Positions 8,060 through 16,758 of a stretch of DNA of 64,000 bases are shown in pieces (position 1 is the stretch's first letter; every line of letters starts with the position of its first letter). Origin of the DNA: Rhizobium sp. TH2 (GTDB taxonomy: Bacteria > Pseudomonadota > Alphaproteobacteria > Rhizobiales > Rhizobiaceae); NCBI RefSeq assembly GCF_024707525.1, contig NZ_CP062231.1, positions 2,728,001-2,792,000 on the forward strand, read 5' to 3'. Under the pieces are notes generated by a model. It worked only from the letters and a program-made list of their open reading frames with translations, was not told the DNA's origin and made no database searches. Position numbers and translations under genes: made by a program.

Positions 8060-8425
8060 CTGTGAGAGAATCACCCCGTCTCACCCTCGGCTACACCGCA
8101 GGGCGCTGCGGCGGAGGTGGGACCGGTGCCTGTTGCGGGAAGACGACGTAAAGTCCCGCTTCGGGCGTCCGCGAGAAGGGGCCTCCCCCGGGTGACGCCG
8201 AAAGGCAAAGTACCCGGGCGTGCGTTGTACCGCACACAGGCCCGTCCCCCCGGATCTGACACATCCGGGATCGGGGTCGGGCGCAGACGGCCGAGTTCGC
8301 GGATGAAAATACACCGAACGGGGCACGGCAACGTGTCATACGGCTGCGAAAGCAGCCACTAAACCTCGGCACGGCGACGTGCCCCGGCCGATCCCTTATG
8401 TCCAAGACGGGGGATCGGGAGTGAA
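8060..8425 (+). ncRNA. large structured RNA candidate, possibly stand-alone HEARO/omega-RNA-like
   Basis: Successive perfect stems cover the stretch: 8062-8067/8079-8084, 8096-8101/8106-8111, 8135-8140/8154-8159, 8187-8193/8212-8218 enclosing a GCC-GAAA-GGC hairpin at 8197-8206, 8220-8224/8231-8235, 8249-8255/8263-8269, GGCACG-GCAA-CGTGTC at 8322-8337, GGCTGC-GAAA-GCAGCC at 8342-8357, GGCACG-GCGA-CGTGCC at 8368-8383, and 8388-8395/8411-8418. Four loops are GNRA tetraloops on the plus strand, which fixes the likely strand. A competing long-range pairing 8320-8327/8378-8385 is also perfect. It does not match RNase P, tmRNA, SRP or common riboswitch cores. Size, GNRA hairpins, the ACGTAAAGTCCCGC segment and its end beside GTGA/ATGA make a HEARO (IscB-associated omega RNA) relative my best guess, although no IscB gene is nearby. 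Confidence 0.6.
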
Positions 8426-8488
8426 ATGAGCCAAACCACGGAGCGAAACCGCCCGCGTGAACGCCAACCCATGCCCAAAGGAAACCAC

Positions 8489-9010
8489 ATGCAAGATCTC
8501 CCTCCGCCCATCGTGAAACTCAAGCAGCAAAGTTTCCTGTTCTTCCACACCGCCACCCGCTTCGGCTTTTACGAACACGTATGCCCTGTCCGCGCCTGCC
8601 GCCGGCACCGCTATTGCGCAAATCCGCTCGGCCTGCTCCACGCCCCACCCTGCTTTGGCCGAGTGGAGCAGCCCGACCGTTCGCATATCTGGGCTGTCCT
8701 CGAAGCGATCGACGGCATCCACGAGGGCACGCTCCGGCCGCCGGCCAGCGACGATGCCGACCTGATATGGGCCCACGAGCAGGCCATCGCCATCTTCCGC
8801 GACGCGCTGTCGATGATGCCGGAATTCACCGAGGCGTTCGAACAATGGCACCGCGCCTATACCACGCCGCCGCCCAAGCCGCTCGATCCCCGGCTCGCCA
8901 GGCTGGAACTCGTCCGCATGGAGCACAGTCTCGCCATAAGCGAAGCCCTGTCCCGCACATCCACCGGCCGCGCGCAGCTGAAGGAGGGGAACCCTGCCCC
9001 CTCGTCCTGA
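8489..9010 (+). CDS. hypothetical protein with a Cys/His-rich segment
   Basis: A 173-residue soluble protein of unknown family. Residues about 30-52 hold a cysteine/histidine cluster (HVCPVRACRRHRYC, then a further Cys) that could bind a metal; the central part is an acidic helical region (DDADLIWAHEQAIAIFRDAL). I chose the ATG at 8489 because AAAGGAAA lies at good spacing. An earlier in-frame ATG at 8426, with GGGAG partly inside the last hairpin of the upstream structured RNA, is the alternative and would add 21 residues. The gene is followed after 69 bases by the split adenylate cyclase. It is not an HNH or RuvC nuclease. Confidence 0.55.
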   Translation: MQDLPPPIVKLKQQSFLFFHTATRFGFYEHVCPVRACRRHRYCANPLGLLHAPPCFGRVEQPDRSHIWAVLEAIDGIHEGTLRPPASDDADLIWAHEQAIAIFRDALSMMPEFTEAFEQWHRAYTTPPPKPLDPRLARLELVRMEHSLAISEALSRTSTGRAQLKEGNPAPSS

Positions 9011-9079
9011 TGCAGTTGACTCGGCGCATCACTATCGCCCATCATCGAGCAAGCGGCGGCCGGCGCTCGGGGGTTGCGG

Positions 9080-10358
9080 ATGGCGGTTCTGAATACACTG
9101 CAACATGCGCTCGGACGCGCCATCGCCTTCGGCACCACGGGCTATCCGGAAAAGGTGGCGCGGCGGCTGCGAGCCGTCAACATCATCTGTTGGAGCGTGG
9201 CGCTGTTGATCGGGCAGTTCACCATCCGACGCCTATCAGACCCGTCACCCGGCATGATCAGGATCGGGCTGCTCGGCATCGTGATTTCGCTCACCTTCAC
9301 GCTCATTCCGCTGCTCCATCGCATCGGCCCGCGTGCCGCAATGTTCACAGTCGCCACACTCGTCTACATCGACGTGTTCCGCGTCTCATGGGACGGCGGC
9401 ATCGGCGGTGGCTACTGGTTCGGCTATGTCACCGCGATCGCGCTGATCGTCCTGCTGCTCGGCGCCGAAAATGCCGTGCTCTCGACGGCGCTGTCGATCA
9501 TCGCGCTGGCCCTGATGCTGTTCCTCCATACCCATGTGCCCTACAACGCCGGCGAACTCTCGCCGGAGCTGCTGCACAATGCCTTGCTGACCAATGTCGT
9601 CTTTCAGTCCGTGCTGATCATACGCGGTCGTGATGTATGCCTCCCGCCAGATCGCCCGGGCCGAGACCGAGGCCGAGACCGAGCGTGCCCGCTCCGATGC
9701 GCTGCTCGCCAACATCCTGCCGCCGGCGGTGGCCGAGCAGCTCAGGACCTCGCCGGGCAGGATCATCGCCGACCGCTTCGAGAATGCCTCCGTGCTTTTC
9801 GCCGACATGGCGGGCTTCACCGCCCGCTCCGGCACGATGCCGCCCGAGGAACTCGTGCGGTTCCTCGACCGCATCTTCGGCGTCTTCGACGAACTCACGG
9901 CCCGCCATGGCGCCGAGAAGATCAAGACCAATGGCGACGGCTACATGGTGGCCGCCGGGCTTCCCCTGCCGCGCGCCGACCATGCCGAGGCCCTGGCGGG
10001 TCTGGCGCTCGACATGCTCGAGGCCGCGCGCGGCTTCGAGGGCGATGTGCGTATCCGCGTCGGCATCGCATCCGGCCCCGTCGTCGCCGGCGTCGTCGGG
10101 TCCGCAAAATTCTTCTACGATGTGTGGGGCGACACGGTGAATATCGCGTCGCGCATGGAATCGACATCGGAGAATGGCCGCATCCAGGTTTCCGCCGCGA
10201 CAGCCGCGTTGCTGGCCGGCACATTTGCCCTCGAGCCCCGCGGTCTGATCGAGGTCAAGGGCAAGGGCCCGATGCAGACCTGGTATCTCATCGGCACAAG
10301 CGACATGTCGGCGCAAACGCAAGCGCCGCCCGTCCTGGAGGACGAGCGGCGCCAATGA
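9080..10358 (+). pseudogene. membrane-bound class III adenylate cyclase split by a one-base frameshift
   Basis: The first part (9080 to about 9627) encodes an N-terminal domain of about six membrane helices. The second part, in the next frame (usable from GTG 9630 or ATG 9633 to 10358), encodes a complete cyclase domain: metal aspartates in LFADMAGFT and TNGDGYMV, adenine-selecting Lys in EKIKTNGDG, and DVWGDTVNIASR with the Asp/Asn/Arg set. Removing one base near 9627 (ATCATACGCGGTC to ATCATAGCGGTC) joins the halves as ...SVLII-AVVMYASRQ. So either the gene is recently broken, the halves are translated separately, or there is a sequence error. A TTG two codons before 9080 is an alternative start. 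Confidence 0.75.
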
Positions 10359-10393
10359 AACCGGTAGGACTGGGGAAACCGGCGCGATCCGGC

Positions 10394-10690
10394 TTAGTTG
10401 TAAACCTTGATCACCTTGCGGGTGCGCGGCTCGACGATGATGCGGCGCTTGTTGGTGACGACATAGCCGAGGTCGTCATGATCGGGCACCTTGCGGATCA
10501 CCACCGTGTCCGGCAGCGCGTCGCCCTCGTTGAAGTCCTCGTCATAGACCACGGTATCGTCATACGGCTGCTCGGTCACATAGCGATCGGCATCTTCCGG
10601 CACGACATAGACGGTTTCGGCCCTGGCTTGCGCGACGGCGAAGGCGGAAAAAGCGACCATCGTCGCGGCAATAAGCTTGGCTTTCATCAT
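10394..10690 (-). CDS. small exported protein, DUF1236-like
   Basis: The protein has 98 residues with a Sec signal peptide ending AQARA (residue about 24). The mature part is acidic in the middle and ends in the conserved strand block YVVTNKRRIIVEPRTRKV, which is characteristic of the DUF1236 family of periplasmic proteins in Rhizobiales. Function is unknown. AAGGAG precedes tandem ATG codons at 10690 and 10687. The gene stands alone and converges with the split cyclase, with only 35 bases between their ends. Confidence 0.75.
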   Translation of the reverse strand: MMKAKLIAATMVAFSAFAVAQARAETVYVVPEDADRYVTEQPYDDTVVYDEDFNEGDALPDTVVIRKVPDHDDLGYVVTNKRRIIVEPRTRKVIKVYN

Positions 10691-10818
10691 GTCTCTCCTT
10701 TATCGGGGGATACTCCGATATCCGGCTAATGCCACGCGGAGCGAATGGTTCCGATAAAAGGACTCTTTCCCTAAGGATAATCGTTAAGTCCCGGGAAAAA
10801 ATGGAAAAATGGCGAAAT

Positions 10819-11820
10819 CTAGGCAGCCAGAAGCGCCGGCTGTACCGCCTCGAAGGCCTGCGCGATCACCTCCGGCCCAGCGCCCGGACGGGTCGCATCC
10901 GACGACAGGATCTGCCGGTAGCGGCGGGCGCCTTCCAGGCCCTGGAACAGGCCGATCATGTGGCGCGTGACATGGCCCAGCCTGCCACCCGAGGCGATGT
11001 GGTGGCCCGCATGCTCCATCATCGCATCGCGGATGACGCTCCAGTCCAGCACGGTTTCCGGGGCGCCATAGACCAGATGATCGGCATCGGCGAGGATGGA
11101 ACTGTTGTGATAGGCCGCCCGCCCCAACATCACCCCATCGACATGATTCAAATGCTCGACGGCTTGATTCAAATCCGCAACGCCCCCGTTGATGCCGATG
11201 AAAACATTCGGATATTTCTGCTTCAGCCGATAGACCCTGCTATAATCGAGCGGCGGGATATCGCGGTTTTCCTTGGGGCTCAGGCCTTGCAGCCAGGCCT
11301 TGCGGGCATGGACCCAGATCGCATCCGCCCCGGCATCGAGCACCTTCGCCGCGAGATCATCAAGCGCGATTTCCGGATCCTGGTCGTCGACGCCGATCCG
11401 GCATTTCACCGTCACCGGCACCGGGGAGACAGCCTTCATCGCGGCGATGCACGCGGCCACCAGATCGGGCTCCCGCATCAGGCAGGCGCCGAACGTGCCG
11501 GATTGCACCCGGTCCGACGGACAGCCGACATTGAGATTGATCTCGTCATAGCCGAAATCCACGCCGATCCGCGCCGCTTCTTCAAGCTTTGCTGGCTCGG
11601 AACCCCCGAGCTGCAGCGCCACGGGATGCTCGCTAGCATCGTAGCCGAGCAGCCGGTCGCGCTTGCCGTGGATCGCCGCATCCGCGACGACCATTTCCGT
11701 GTAGAGCAGGCTCTTACGCGTAAGCAGGCGATGGAGGAACCGGCAATGCCGGTCCGTCCAGTCCATCATCGGCGCGATCGCGAGGATCTTCGCACCGCTT
11801 TTCACAGCGTCCGCGTACAT
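10819..11820 (-). CDS. dusA: tRNA-dihydrouridine(20/20a) synthase DusA
   Basis: A 333-residue FMN-dependent TIM-barrel enzyme that reduces uridines 20/20a in the tRNA D-loop with NADPH. The N-terminus has APMMDWTDRHCR, and the catalytic cysteine lies in LNVGCPSDRVQSG (about residue 99). The later GINGGV and MLGRAAYHNS segments are FMN-phosphate-binding elements. Length and motifs agree with DusA rather than DusB or DusC. It starts at an ATG and lies 9 bases downstream of the TerC-type gene on the same strand, so the two are probably co-transcribed. Confidence 0.95.
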   Translation of the reverse strand: MYADAVKSGAKILAIAPMMDWTDRHCRFLHRLLTRKSLLYTEMVVADAAIHGKRDRLLGYDASEHPVALQLGGSEPAKLEEAARIGVDFGYDEINLNVGCPSDRVQSGTFGACLMREPDLVAACIAAMKAVSPVPVTVKCRIGVDDQDPEIALDDLAAKVLDAGADAIWVHARKAWLQGLSPKENRDIPPLDYSRVYRLKQKYPNVFIGINGGVADLNQAVEHLNHVDGVMLGRAAYHNSSILADADHLVYGAPETVLDWSVIRDAMMEHAGHHIASGGRLGHVTRHMIGLFQGLEGARRYRQILSSDATRPGAGPEVIAQAFEAVQPALLAA

Positions 11821-11829
11821 CCGGCCTCC

Positions 11830-12519
11830 TCAGTGAACCGCGGGCACCGCGCTCTTGAGCAGCGGGATCGCCGGCAGCGTATGGCCAAGCACCTGGTCCG
11901 CACCTTCATAGATCATGCGGATCGCGACATAGAGGATGATGACGAAACCGACCCAGGCGATCCACCTGTGCTTGTGGAGCAACTTGGCGATGATGGCGGA
12001 TGCCGCGCCCATCAGCACGACCGACAGGCCGAGGCCGAAGATCAGCGCCCAGAAATGATCCTTGGCGGCGCCGGCCACCGCCAGCACATTGTCCAGCGAC
12101 ATCGAGACGTCGGCGATGATGATCTGCGTCACGGCCTGGCGCAGCGTCTTGCTGCCCGGCTTGGCGCTGACGGTACCGTTGCCATTGATATCATGGCCGG
12201 CAAGCGCCTCTTCCGCCTCGTGCAACTCGTGCTCCGTGGTGACGAGCTCGCGGTACATCTTCCAGCACACCCAGAGCAGCAGGATGCCGCCGAGCAGGAT
12301 GAGGCCGACAATGGCAAGCAGCCAGGTCGTCATCAACGCGAAGATGATGCGCAGGACGGTCGCGGCCAGAATGCCGATCAGGATCGCCTTCTTTCGCAGG
12401 TCCGAAGGCAAGCCGGCAGCAGCCATGCCGATGACGATGGCATTGTCGCCAGCAAGCACGAGGTCGATCATGATGACTTGCAGGAAGGCGGCGAGCGCCG
12501 CATAATCGAGACCGAACAT
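11830..12519 (-). CDS. TerC-family integral membrane protein (YjbE type)
   Basis: A 229-residue inner-membrane protein with about seven hydrophobic helices. The characteristic duplicated motif is present: IDLVLAGDNAIVIG near residue 18 and IIIADVSMSLDNVLAV near residue 120, each with the acidic residue and the DN pair found in the TerC family, linked to metal (often manganese) export. A polar insert (HDINGNGTVSAKPGS) sits between helices 3 and 4. The ATG at 12519 starts the conserved region; the longer open frame upstream encodes an unlikely basic tail. I see no yybP-ykoY riboswitch before it. Metal specificity is inferred from the family. Confidence 0.85.
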   Translation of the reverse strand: MFGLDYAALAAFLQVIMIDLVLAGDNAIVIGMAAAGLPSDLRKKAILIGILAATVLRIIFALMTTWLLAIVGLILLGGILLLWVCWKMYRELVTTEHELHEAEEALAGHDINGNGTVSAKPGSKTLRQAVTQIIIADVSMSLDNVLAVAGAAKDHFWALIFGLGLSVVLMGAASAIIAKLLHKHRWIAWVGFVIILYVAIRMIYEGADQVLGHTLPAIPLLKSAVPAVH

Positions 12520-12691
12520 GATTTTCAGAGATCTCCCGTTAAAACTGGGCTGCTGTCGAAGGGTTATCCCGTGCCAATTGGACGGAATCGCCGGGCAAGT
12601 CAACCTTCGCCGGAAACACAAACACGTCAGGAACGCCCCTTTCTCGGTTCGCGTTCCCAAGACACGCATGAATGAATGAGAGGAGTATAAA

Positions 12692-13219
12692 ATGCCGCTT
12701 TACGCACTCGGCAAGGATGAGCCGCGGCTACCCGCTGAAGACGATTACTGGCTGGCGCCGGACACCCATATCATCGGCAAGGTCCGGCTGGCGCCCGGCG
12801 TCGGCATCTGGTTCGGCGCGGTGCTGCGCGGCGACAACGAACTGATCGACATCGGTTCGGGCACCAATATCCAGGAAGGCACGATGATCCATACCGACAT
12901 GGGCTATCCCGCCACGATTGGCGTGAATTGCACGATCGGCCACCATGCGGTCATCCATGGCTGCACGATCGGCAACAACTCGCTTGTCGGCATGGGCGCG
13001 ACGATCCTCAACGGCGCCAGGATCGGCAACAATTGCCTCGTCGGCGCCAATGCGCTGGTCACCGAGGGCAAGGAATTCCCGGACAATTCGCTGATCGTCG
13101 GCTCACCTGCCCGCGTGATCCGCATGCTGGATGACAAGGCTGTCGAGAACATCAGGAGGTCGGCCGTATCCTACGTCGCAAACTGGAAGCGCTTCAAGCG
13201 CGACATGCGCAAGCTGTGA
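12692..13219 (+). CDS. gamma-class carbonic anhydrase-like hexapeptide-repeat protein
   Basis: A 175-residue left-handed beta-helix protein with isoleucine-rich hexapeptide repeats. The three candidate zinc ligands of the gamma class are visible as His67 (MIHTD), His84 and His89 (IGHHAVIHG). The C-terminal helix begins at about residue 150. Members of this PaaY/YrdA/CaiE branch are zinc proteins, and carbonic anhydrase activity is shown for only some of them. GAGAGGAG precedes the ATG. It is divergent from the TerC-type gene and converges with the GGDEF/EAL gene, overlapping it by 49 bases only because that gene's tail is frameshifted. Confidence 0.9.
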   Translation: MPLYALGKDEPRLPAEDDYWLAPDTHIIGKVRLAPGVGIWFGAVLRGDNELIDIGSGTNIQEGTMIHTDMGYPATIGVNCTIGHHAVIHGCTIGNNSLVGMGATILNGARIGNNCLVGANALVTEGKEFPDNSLIVGSPARVIRMLDDKAVENIRRSAVSYVANWKRFKRDMRKL

Positions 13220-16200
13220 GGATCACGCTGAAATCTTGACCGGCAGGTCGAACAAAGCAAGCGTATCGGCCGCCCGCATCGGCCGGCCGAAATGATAGCC
13301 CTGCGCCGTCTCGCAGCCAGGATCGCGGCATGTTCGGCTGTCTCGACGCCCTCGGCCACCGTCACCATGCCGAGATCCTTGCAAAGATTGGTCACGGCCC
13401 GGATGATCGCCATCGATTCCGGATTGTCGTTGAGGTCGCGGACGAAACTCTGGTCGATCTTGATCTTGTCGAAGCGGAACTTGCGGATATAGCTCAGCGA
13501 TGAATAGCCGGTGCCGAAATCGTCCATCGCGATCTTCACGCCGAGTAATTTCAAGTCGCCGAGGATCGCCATCGTCTGGTCGGTGTCGTTGAGGAACACG
13601 CCTTCGGTGATCTCGATCATCAGCCGCTCCGGCTCGAGCCCGGAATGGCTGAGCGCGCTCACGACCTTCAACTGCAGCTGGCCGGTCCGGAACTGCACCG
13701 GCGAGACATTGACCGCGACGGCGATGTCATCCGGCCATTGCAGTGCCTGGCGCGTGGCGGTGTCGAGCACCCAGCGGCCGATCTCGTTGATCAGCCCGGT
13801 TTCCTCGGCCACGGGAATGAAGTCGGCCGGCGAGACGAAGCCGCGGCGCGGATGATGCCAGCGGATCAGCGCCTCGAAAGCGAGGATCCGGCGGTCGTCA
13901 AGCGACACCAGCGGCTGATAATAGAGTTCGAACTGCTGGCCCACAATCGCCTCGCGCAGATCGCGTTCCATCTCGTGCCAATCGCGCATCTTGCGATCCA
14001 TATCGGGCTCGAAGAAGCGGTAGCTGCCCTTGCCCTCCTGCTTGGCACGGTAAAGCGCCATGTCGGCATTCTTGAGCAGTTCGTCTGCATCGGTCCCGTC
14101 GCGCGGTGCGAGCGCGATGCCGATCGACGTGCCGATGATGATGTGATGGCCGTCGATATCGAAGGGCTCGGAAATGCAGCGCGTCACATCGACGGCGAGC
14201 TTCTTGGCGCCGATCGGCTGGGCCGTATTCGTCAGATGGAGCGCGAACTCATCGCCGCCCAGGCGGGCCGCGAAACAGTCGGCACCGAGAATGGCGCGGA
14301 TGCGGTTCGCAACCTCGACGAGGAGCGCATCCCCGATCGGATGGCCGAGCGTGTCATTGACGATCTTGAACCGGTCGAGATCGAGGAACAGCAGCGCCGC
14401 CTCCCCGTCCGCGCCTTTTTCGATCTGCTGGTCGACATGCTTGCGGAACAGCGCGCGGTTGGCGAGGCCGGTCAATCCGTCATGCATCGCCATGTGCTCG
14501 ATCTTTTCGCTGGCGACCTGCTTTTCGGTAATGTCCTCGTGGGTGACGACATGCCCGCCATCTGGCAGCTGCATCACCTTCATGGTCATGATGCGGCCGT
14601 CGTCGAGTTCCACGAGCCGCTGCGATGTCTGGTATCTGCCTCGGATGTCGTGTTCCGTATCGTCGGAAATCACCCGCTTCACGCCGGCACCCTTGGCCCG
14701 GCAGAGTTCGATGAATTCCTTGACCGTCACGCCCCCGAGATCGCCGGTATCGCCGAGATTATAGATATGGGCGAGGCGCCGGTTGGCGACGATGATCCTG
14801 CCGTCGCTGTCCAGCATGTAGAGGCCTTGCGGCATGTTCTCGATGGCGCCATTCAACCGATCGCGCTGCAGGCTGATTTCGGCGCGCGAACTTTCCTGCA
14901 GTTCGCGGCGAGCCTGCGTCAGCAACTGGAAGGTCCGGGAGAACTGGATGGCAAGGTCGCCGATCTCGTCGCCGCGTTCGAGCAGCGAGATATCGACGGG
15001 ATCGTCATCCTCGCGAAGGGCGCGGCCAAGCCTGCCGACATTGTTGGTAAGAAGTTCGAGCGGCCTTGTGACGGCATTCTTGAAATACCAGCCCACCAGC
15101 AGCGTGAAGAGCGCGGCGACCGCCATGGTTGCCGCAATTTCCCAGCTCGCCCAATTGGCATCTTCCTCGGTCCGCGCCTGCGCATTGCGGTTGATCCGCT
15201 GGGCTACATCCATGATGTTGAGAAGTGCGACCGAATACTGCCCCTGCTCGCGTTGCAGGCGCAGGACCAGACCTTGCTTTGCCCGGTCGATCTCGATCAG
15301 CGCTTGCGCCGATTTGAAAAGCGAGCGCGGGCCGTCGTCCAGCATCAGCCTGGTCTGCTTGACCATGGCATAGGTGCCGGCATATTCGCCTGCCCGGCCG
15401 ATGCTTTCGTAATATTGCCTCGACGCCTCGAAGACGCCTTCGAGCGACCGCATCTTGATCAGGAAGCTCTTGCGCTTGCGCTGGAAGTCGATCGATTTGT
15501 TGGAATTGGTCACCAGCACACTGGCGCTGCCGATCTCGGCGACGAGAATCCTGACCTTGTAGAAATCCCTGATCTGGCGGCTGATCTCGCTGATCTCGGC
15601 CTCCATCCGCCGCTCCGAGATCTCGTAGACGGAAAATGTGCCGCGCGGCAGGTGCGTCTGCTTGATCCGCCGCAGTTCGGCCAATCTCGCCTCGAGCGCG
15701 ATTACGTTGGTTGACGCCTTCAGCCCCACGACATTGGTGGCGATCCGGATCGAGTTCTCGGCCGAGGAGAAATGGCTCTTGGAAGTTGTGTATTTATGAC
15801 AGATGTCGAGCAATGCCTGCCGCGTGCGGAAGATCTTCTGGCCGGAGAATTCGTAGCGCTTGAGTTCCTTCAGCGCATTGGCCTCGCCGGCGAGTTTCTT
15901 GAGACTGTCCAGCTTCGTCGTTTGATTGGCTTCGGAACTCGCGAGATAACGCGTCGCCCCCTCCAGGCTGGCGCAATTGCGCATCACTGGATCGAAGACG
16001 CTCTGCAGTTTCTGATAGCTTTCCGACAGCGATATGACGCCGATCAGCAAAGGAGACGCGGCGTCCGAGGAAAAGTTGACCGAGGTTTCGACCTGGCGAA
16101 CATTGAGGATGGCATTCGCACCGGAAAACAGAGCGATAGCAAGCGACACACCCACACCCAGCATCACCTTGTAGCGAAAGCGGAGATTGGATTCCTTGAA

Positions 16201-16236
16201 CGTCTTGCCGCTCGTACGCCTAGACGGGTTGCCCAT
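13171..16236 (-). CDS. membrane GGDEF/EAL cyclic-di-GMP protein with a frameshifted C-terminus
   Basis: The 1021-residue protein has a membrane helix at about 24-44, a long periplasmic helical sensor, a second helix at about 370-392, HAMP, PAS (about 470-580), GGDEF (intact signature RLGGDEFAL) and EAL (AFEALIRWHHP, later DDFGTGYSSLSY). It would therefore make and/or hydrolyse c-di-GMP at the inner membrane. The last 40 or so residues are aberrant: after VETAEHAAILA the frame turns into an Arg-rich tail. The next frame continues as CETAQGYHFGRPMRAAD and stops at 13223-13225, just beyond the neighbouring gene. A small indel near 13313-13320 explains this. Most EAL residues are retained, so activity may survive. 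Confidence 0.85.
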   Translation of the reverse strand: MGNPSRRTSGKTFKESNLRFRYKVMLGVGVSLAIALFSGANAILNVRQVETSVNFSSDAASPLLIGVISLSESYQKLQSVFDPVMRNCASLEGATRYLASSEANQTTKLDSLKKLAGEANALKELKRYEFSGQKIFRTRQALLDICHKYTTSKSHFSSAENSIRIATNVVGLKASTNVIALEARLAELRRIKQTHLPRGTFSVYEISERRMEAEISEISRQIRDFYKVRILVAEIGSASVLVTNSNKSIDFQRKRKSFLIKMRSLEGVFEASRQYYESIGRAGEYAGTYAMVKQTRLMLDDGPRSLFKSAQALIEIDRAKQGLVLRLQREQGQYSVALLNIMDVAQRINRNAQARTEEDANWASWEIAATMAVAALFTLLVGWYFKNAVTRPLELLTNNVGRLGRALREDDDPVDISLLERGDEIGDLAIQFSRTFQLLTQARRELQESSRAEISLQRDRLNGAIENMPQGLYMLDSDGRIIVANRRLAHIYNLGDTGDLGGVTVKEFIELCRAKGAGVKRVISDDTEHDIRGRYQTSQRLVELDDGRIMTMKVMQLPDGGHVVTHEDITEKQVASEKIEHMAMHDGLTGLANRALFRKHVDQQIEKGADGEAALLFLDLDRFKIVNDTLGHPIGDALLVEVANRIRAILGADCFAARLGGDEFALHLTNTAQPIGAKKLAVDVTRCISEPFDIDGHHIIIGTSIGIALAPRDGTDADELLKNADMALYRAKQEGKGSYRFFEPDMDRKMRDWHEMERDLREAIVGQQFELYYQPLVSLDDRRILAFEALIRWHHPRRGFVSPADFIPVAEETGLINEIGRWVLDTATRQALQWPDDIAVAVNVSPVQFRTGQLQLKVVSALSHSGLEPERLMIEITEGVFLNDTDQTMAILGDLKLLGVKIAMDDFGTGYSSLSYIRKFRFDKIKIDQSFVRDLNDNPESMAIIRAVTNLCKDLGMVTVAEGVETAEHAAILAARRRRAIISAGRCGRPIRLLCSTCRSRFQRDPHSLRMSRLKRFQFAT

Positions 16237-16356
16237 CCCTCACCCGGGTTTGTCGGCCGTCATGAAACGCGGCCGTAATCCGGAGAACCTTAGCCTTTAC
16301 TGCTTGAAAATGGATTAATACGGCTGCCTTAGGCGTGCCATTATGTAAACCGCGGC

Positions 16357-16758
16357 TTACGAGCAGTCCTTGCAGTGACCGCGAATCTCGATCGTGGTCT
16401 TTTCCGGCTTGAAATCCTTGGCGCTCTGCCAGGCATGCAGCCGGCCTTCGATGCCCTGATCGTGGAATTCGGTCACGGTTCCGCAGTCCTCGCAGATCGC
16501 AAAGGCGGTGATGCCATGCTCATGCGCCGCATGATCATGCGGGTCGGTACAGGCGACGAAGGCGTTGAGGCTTTCGAGCCGGTGAACCAGCCCGAACTCC
16601 GTCAGCTTTTCCAGCGCCCGGTAGACCTGAAGCGGCGCGCGAAAACCGTCGCCGCGCAGGTCGTCGAGAATGTCATAGGCACTTTTGGGCGACGATGCCG
16701 CCTTGAGGGCGCCGAGAACGAGCGCCTGGTTTTTTGTAAGTGCGCTTGCTTCGCTCAT
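16357..16758 (-). CDS. zur: Fur-family zinc uptake regulator Zur
   Basis: A 133-residue Fur-superfamily repressor with an N-terminal winged helix (about 8-75) and a C-terminal dimerisation domain. The structural zinc site has two CxxC pairs (CEDCG near 92 and CKDCS at the end), and a histidine cluster DPHDHAAHEHG contributes to the regulatory metal site. Placement in an operon with znuB and znuC points to Zur rather than Fur or Irr. It overlaps znuB by four bases (ATGA), so the two are translationally coupled. The expected targets are the Zur-box-like palindromes at 18506-18547. Confidence 0.9.
   Translation of the reverse strand: MSEASALTKNQALVLGALKAASSPKSAYDILDDLRGDGFRAPLQVYRALEKLTEFGLVHRLESLNAFVACTDPHDHAAHEHGITAFAICEDCGTVTEFHDQGIEGRLHAWQSAKDFKPEKTTIEIRGHCKDCS

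Noticed and set aside
8071..8405. Several open frames of 81-104 codons on the minus strand over the structured RNA
   Set aside because: They are composed of Arg/Gly/Pro/Thr without a ribosome binding site, and the perfect stems with GNRA loops explain the sequence better.
8060..8425. RNase P RNA, tmRNA, SRP RNA or a common riboswitch
   Set aside because: The GAGGAAAGTCC and ACAGAAA cores of RNase P, a tmRNA tag frame, the SRP tetraloop domain, and the cobalamin, TPP, FMN and glycine cores are all absent.
9074..10729. A single 551-codon frame continuing the first half of the split cyclase
   Set aside because: After about 9627 it becomes Arg/Pro-rich nonsense, while the next frame carries the intact cyclase domain.
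10729..12675. A 648-codon open frame on the plus strand
   Set aside because: It is the complement of dusA and the TerC-type gene, which have family motifs and proper starts. Open antisense frames are common at this GC content.
13645..15714. A 689-codon open frame on the plus strand
   Set aside because: It is antisense to the GGDEF/EAL gene, without recognisable domains.
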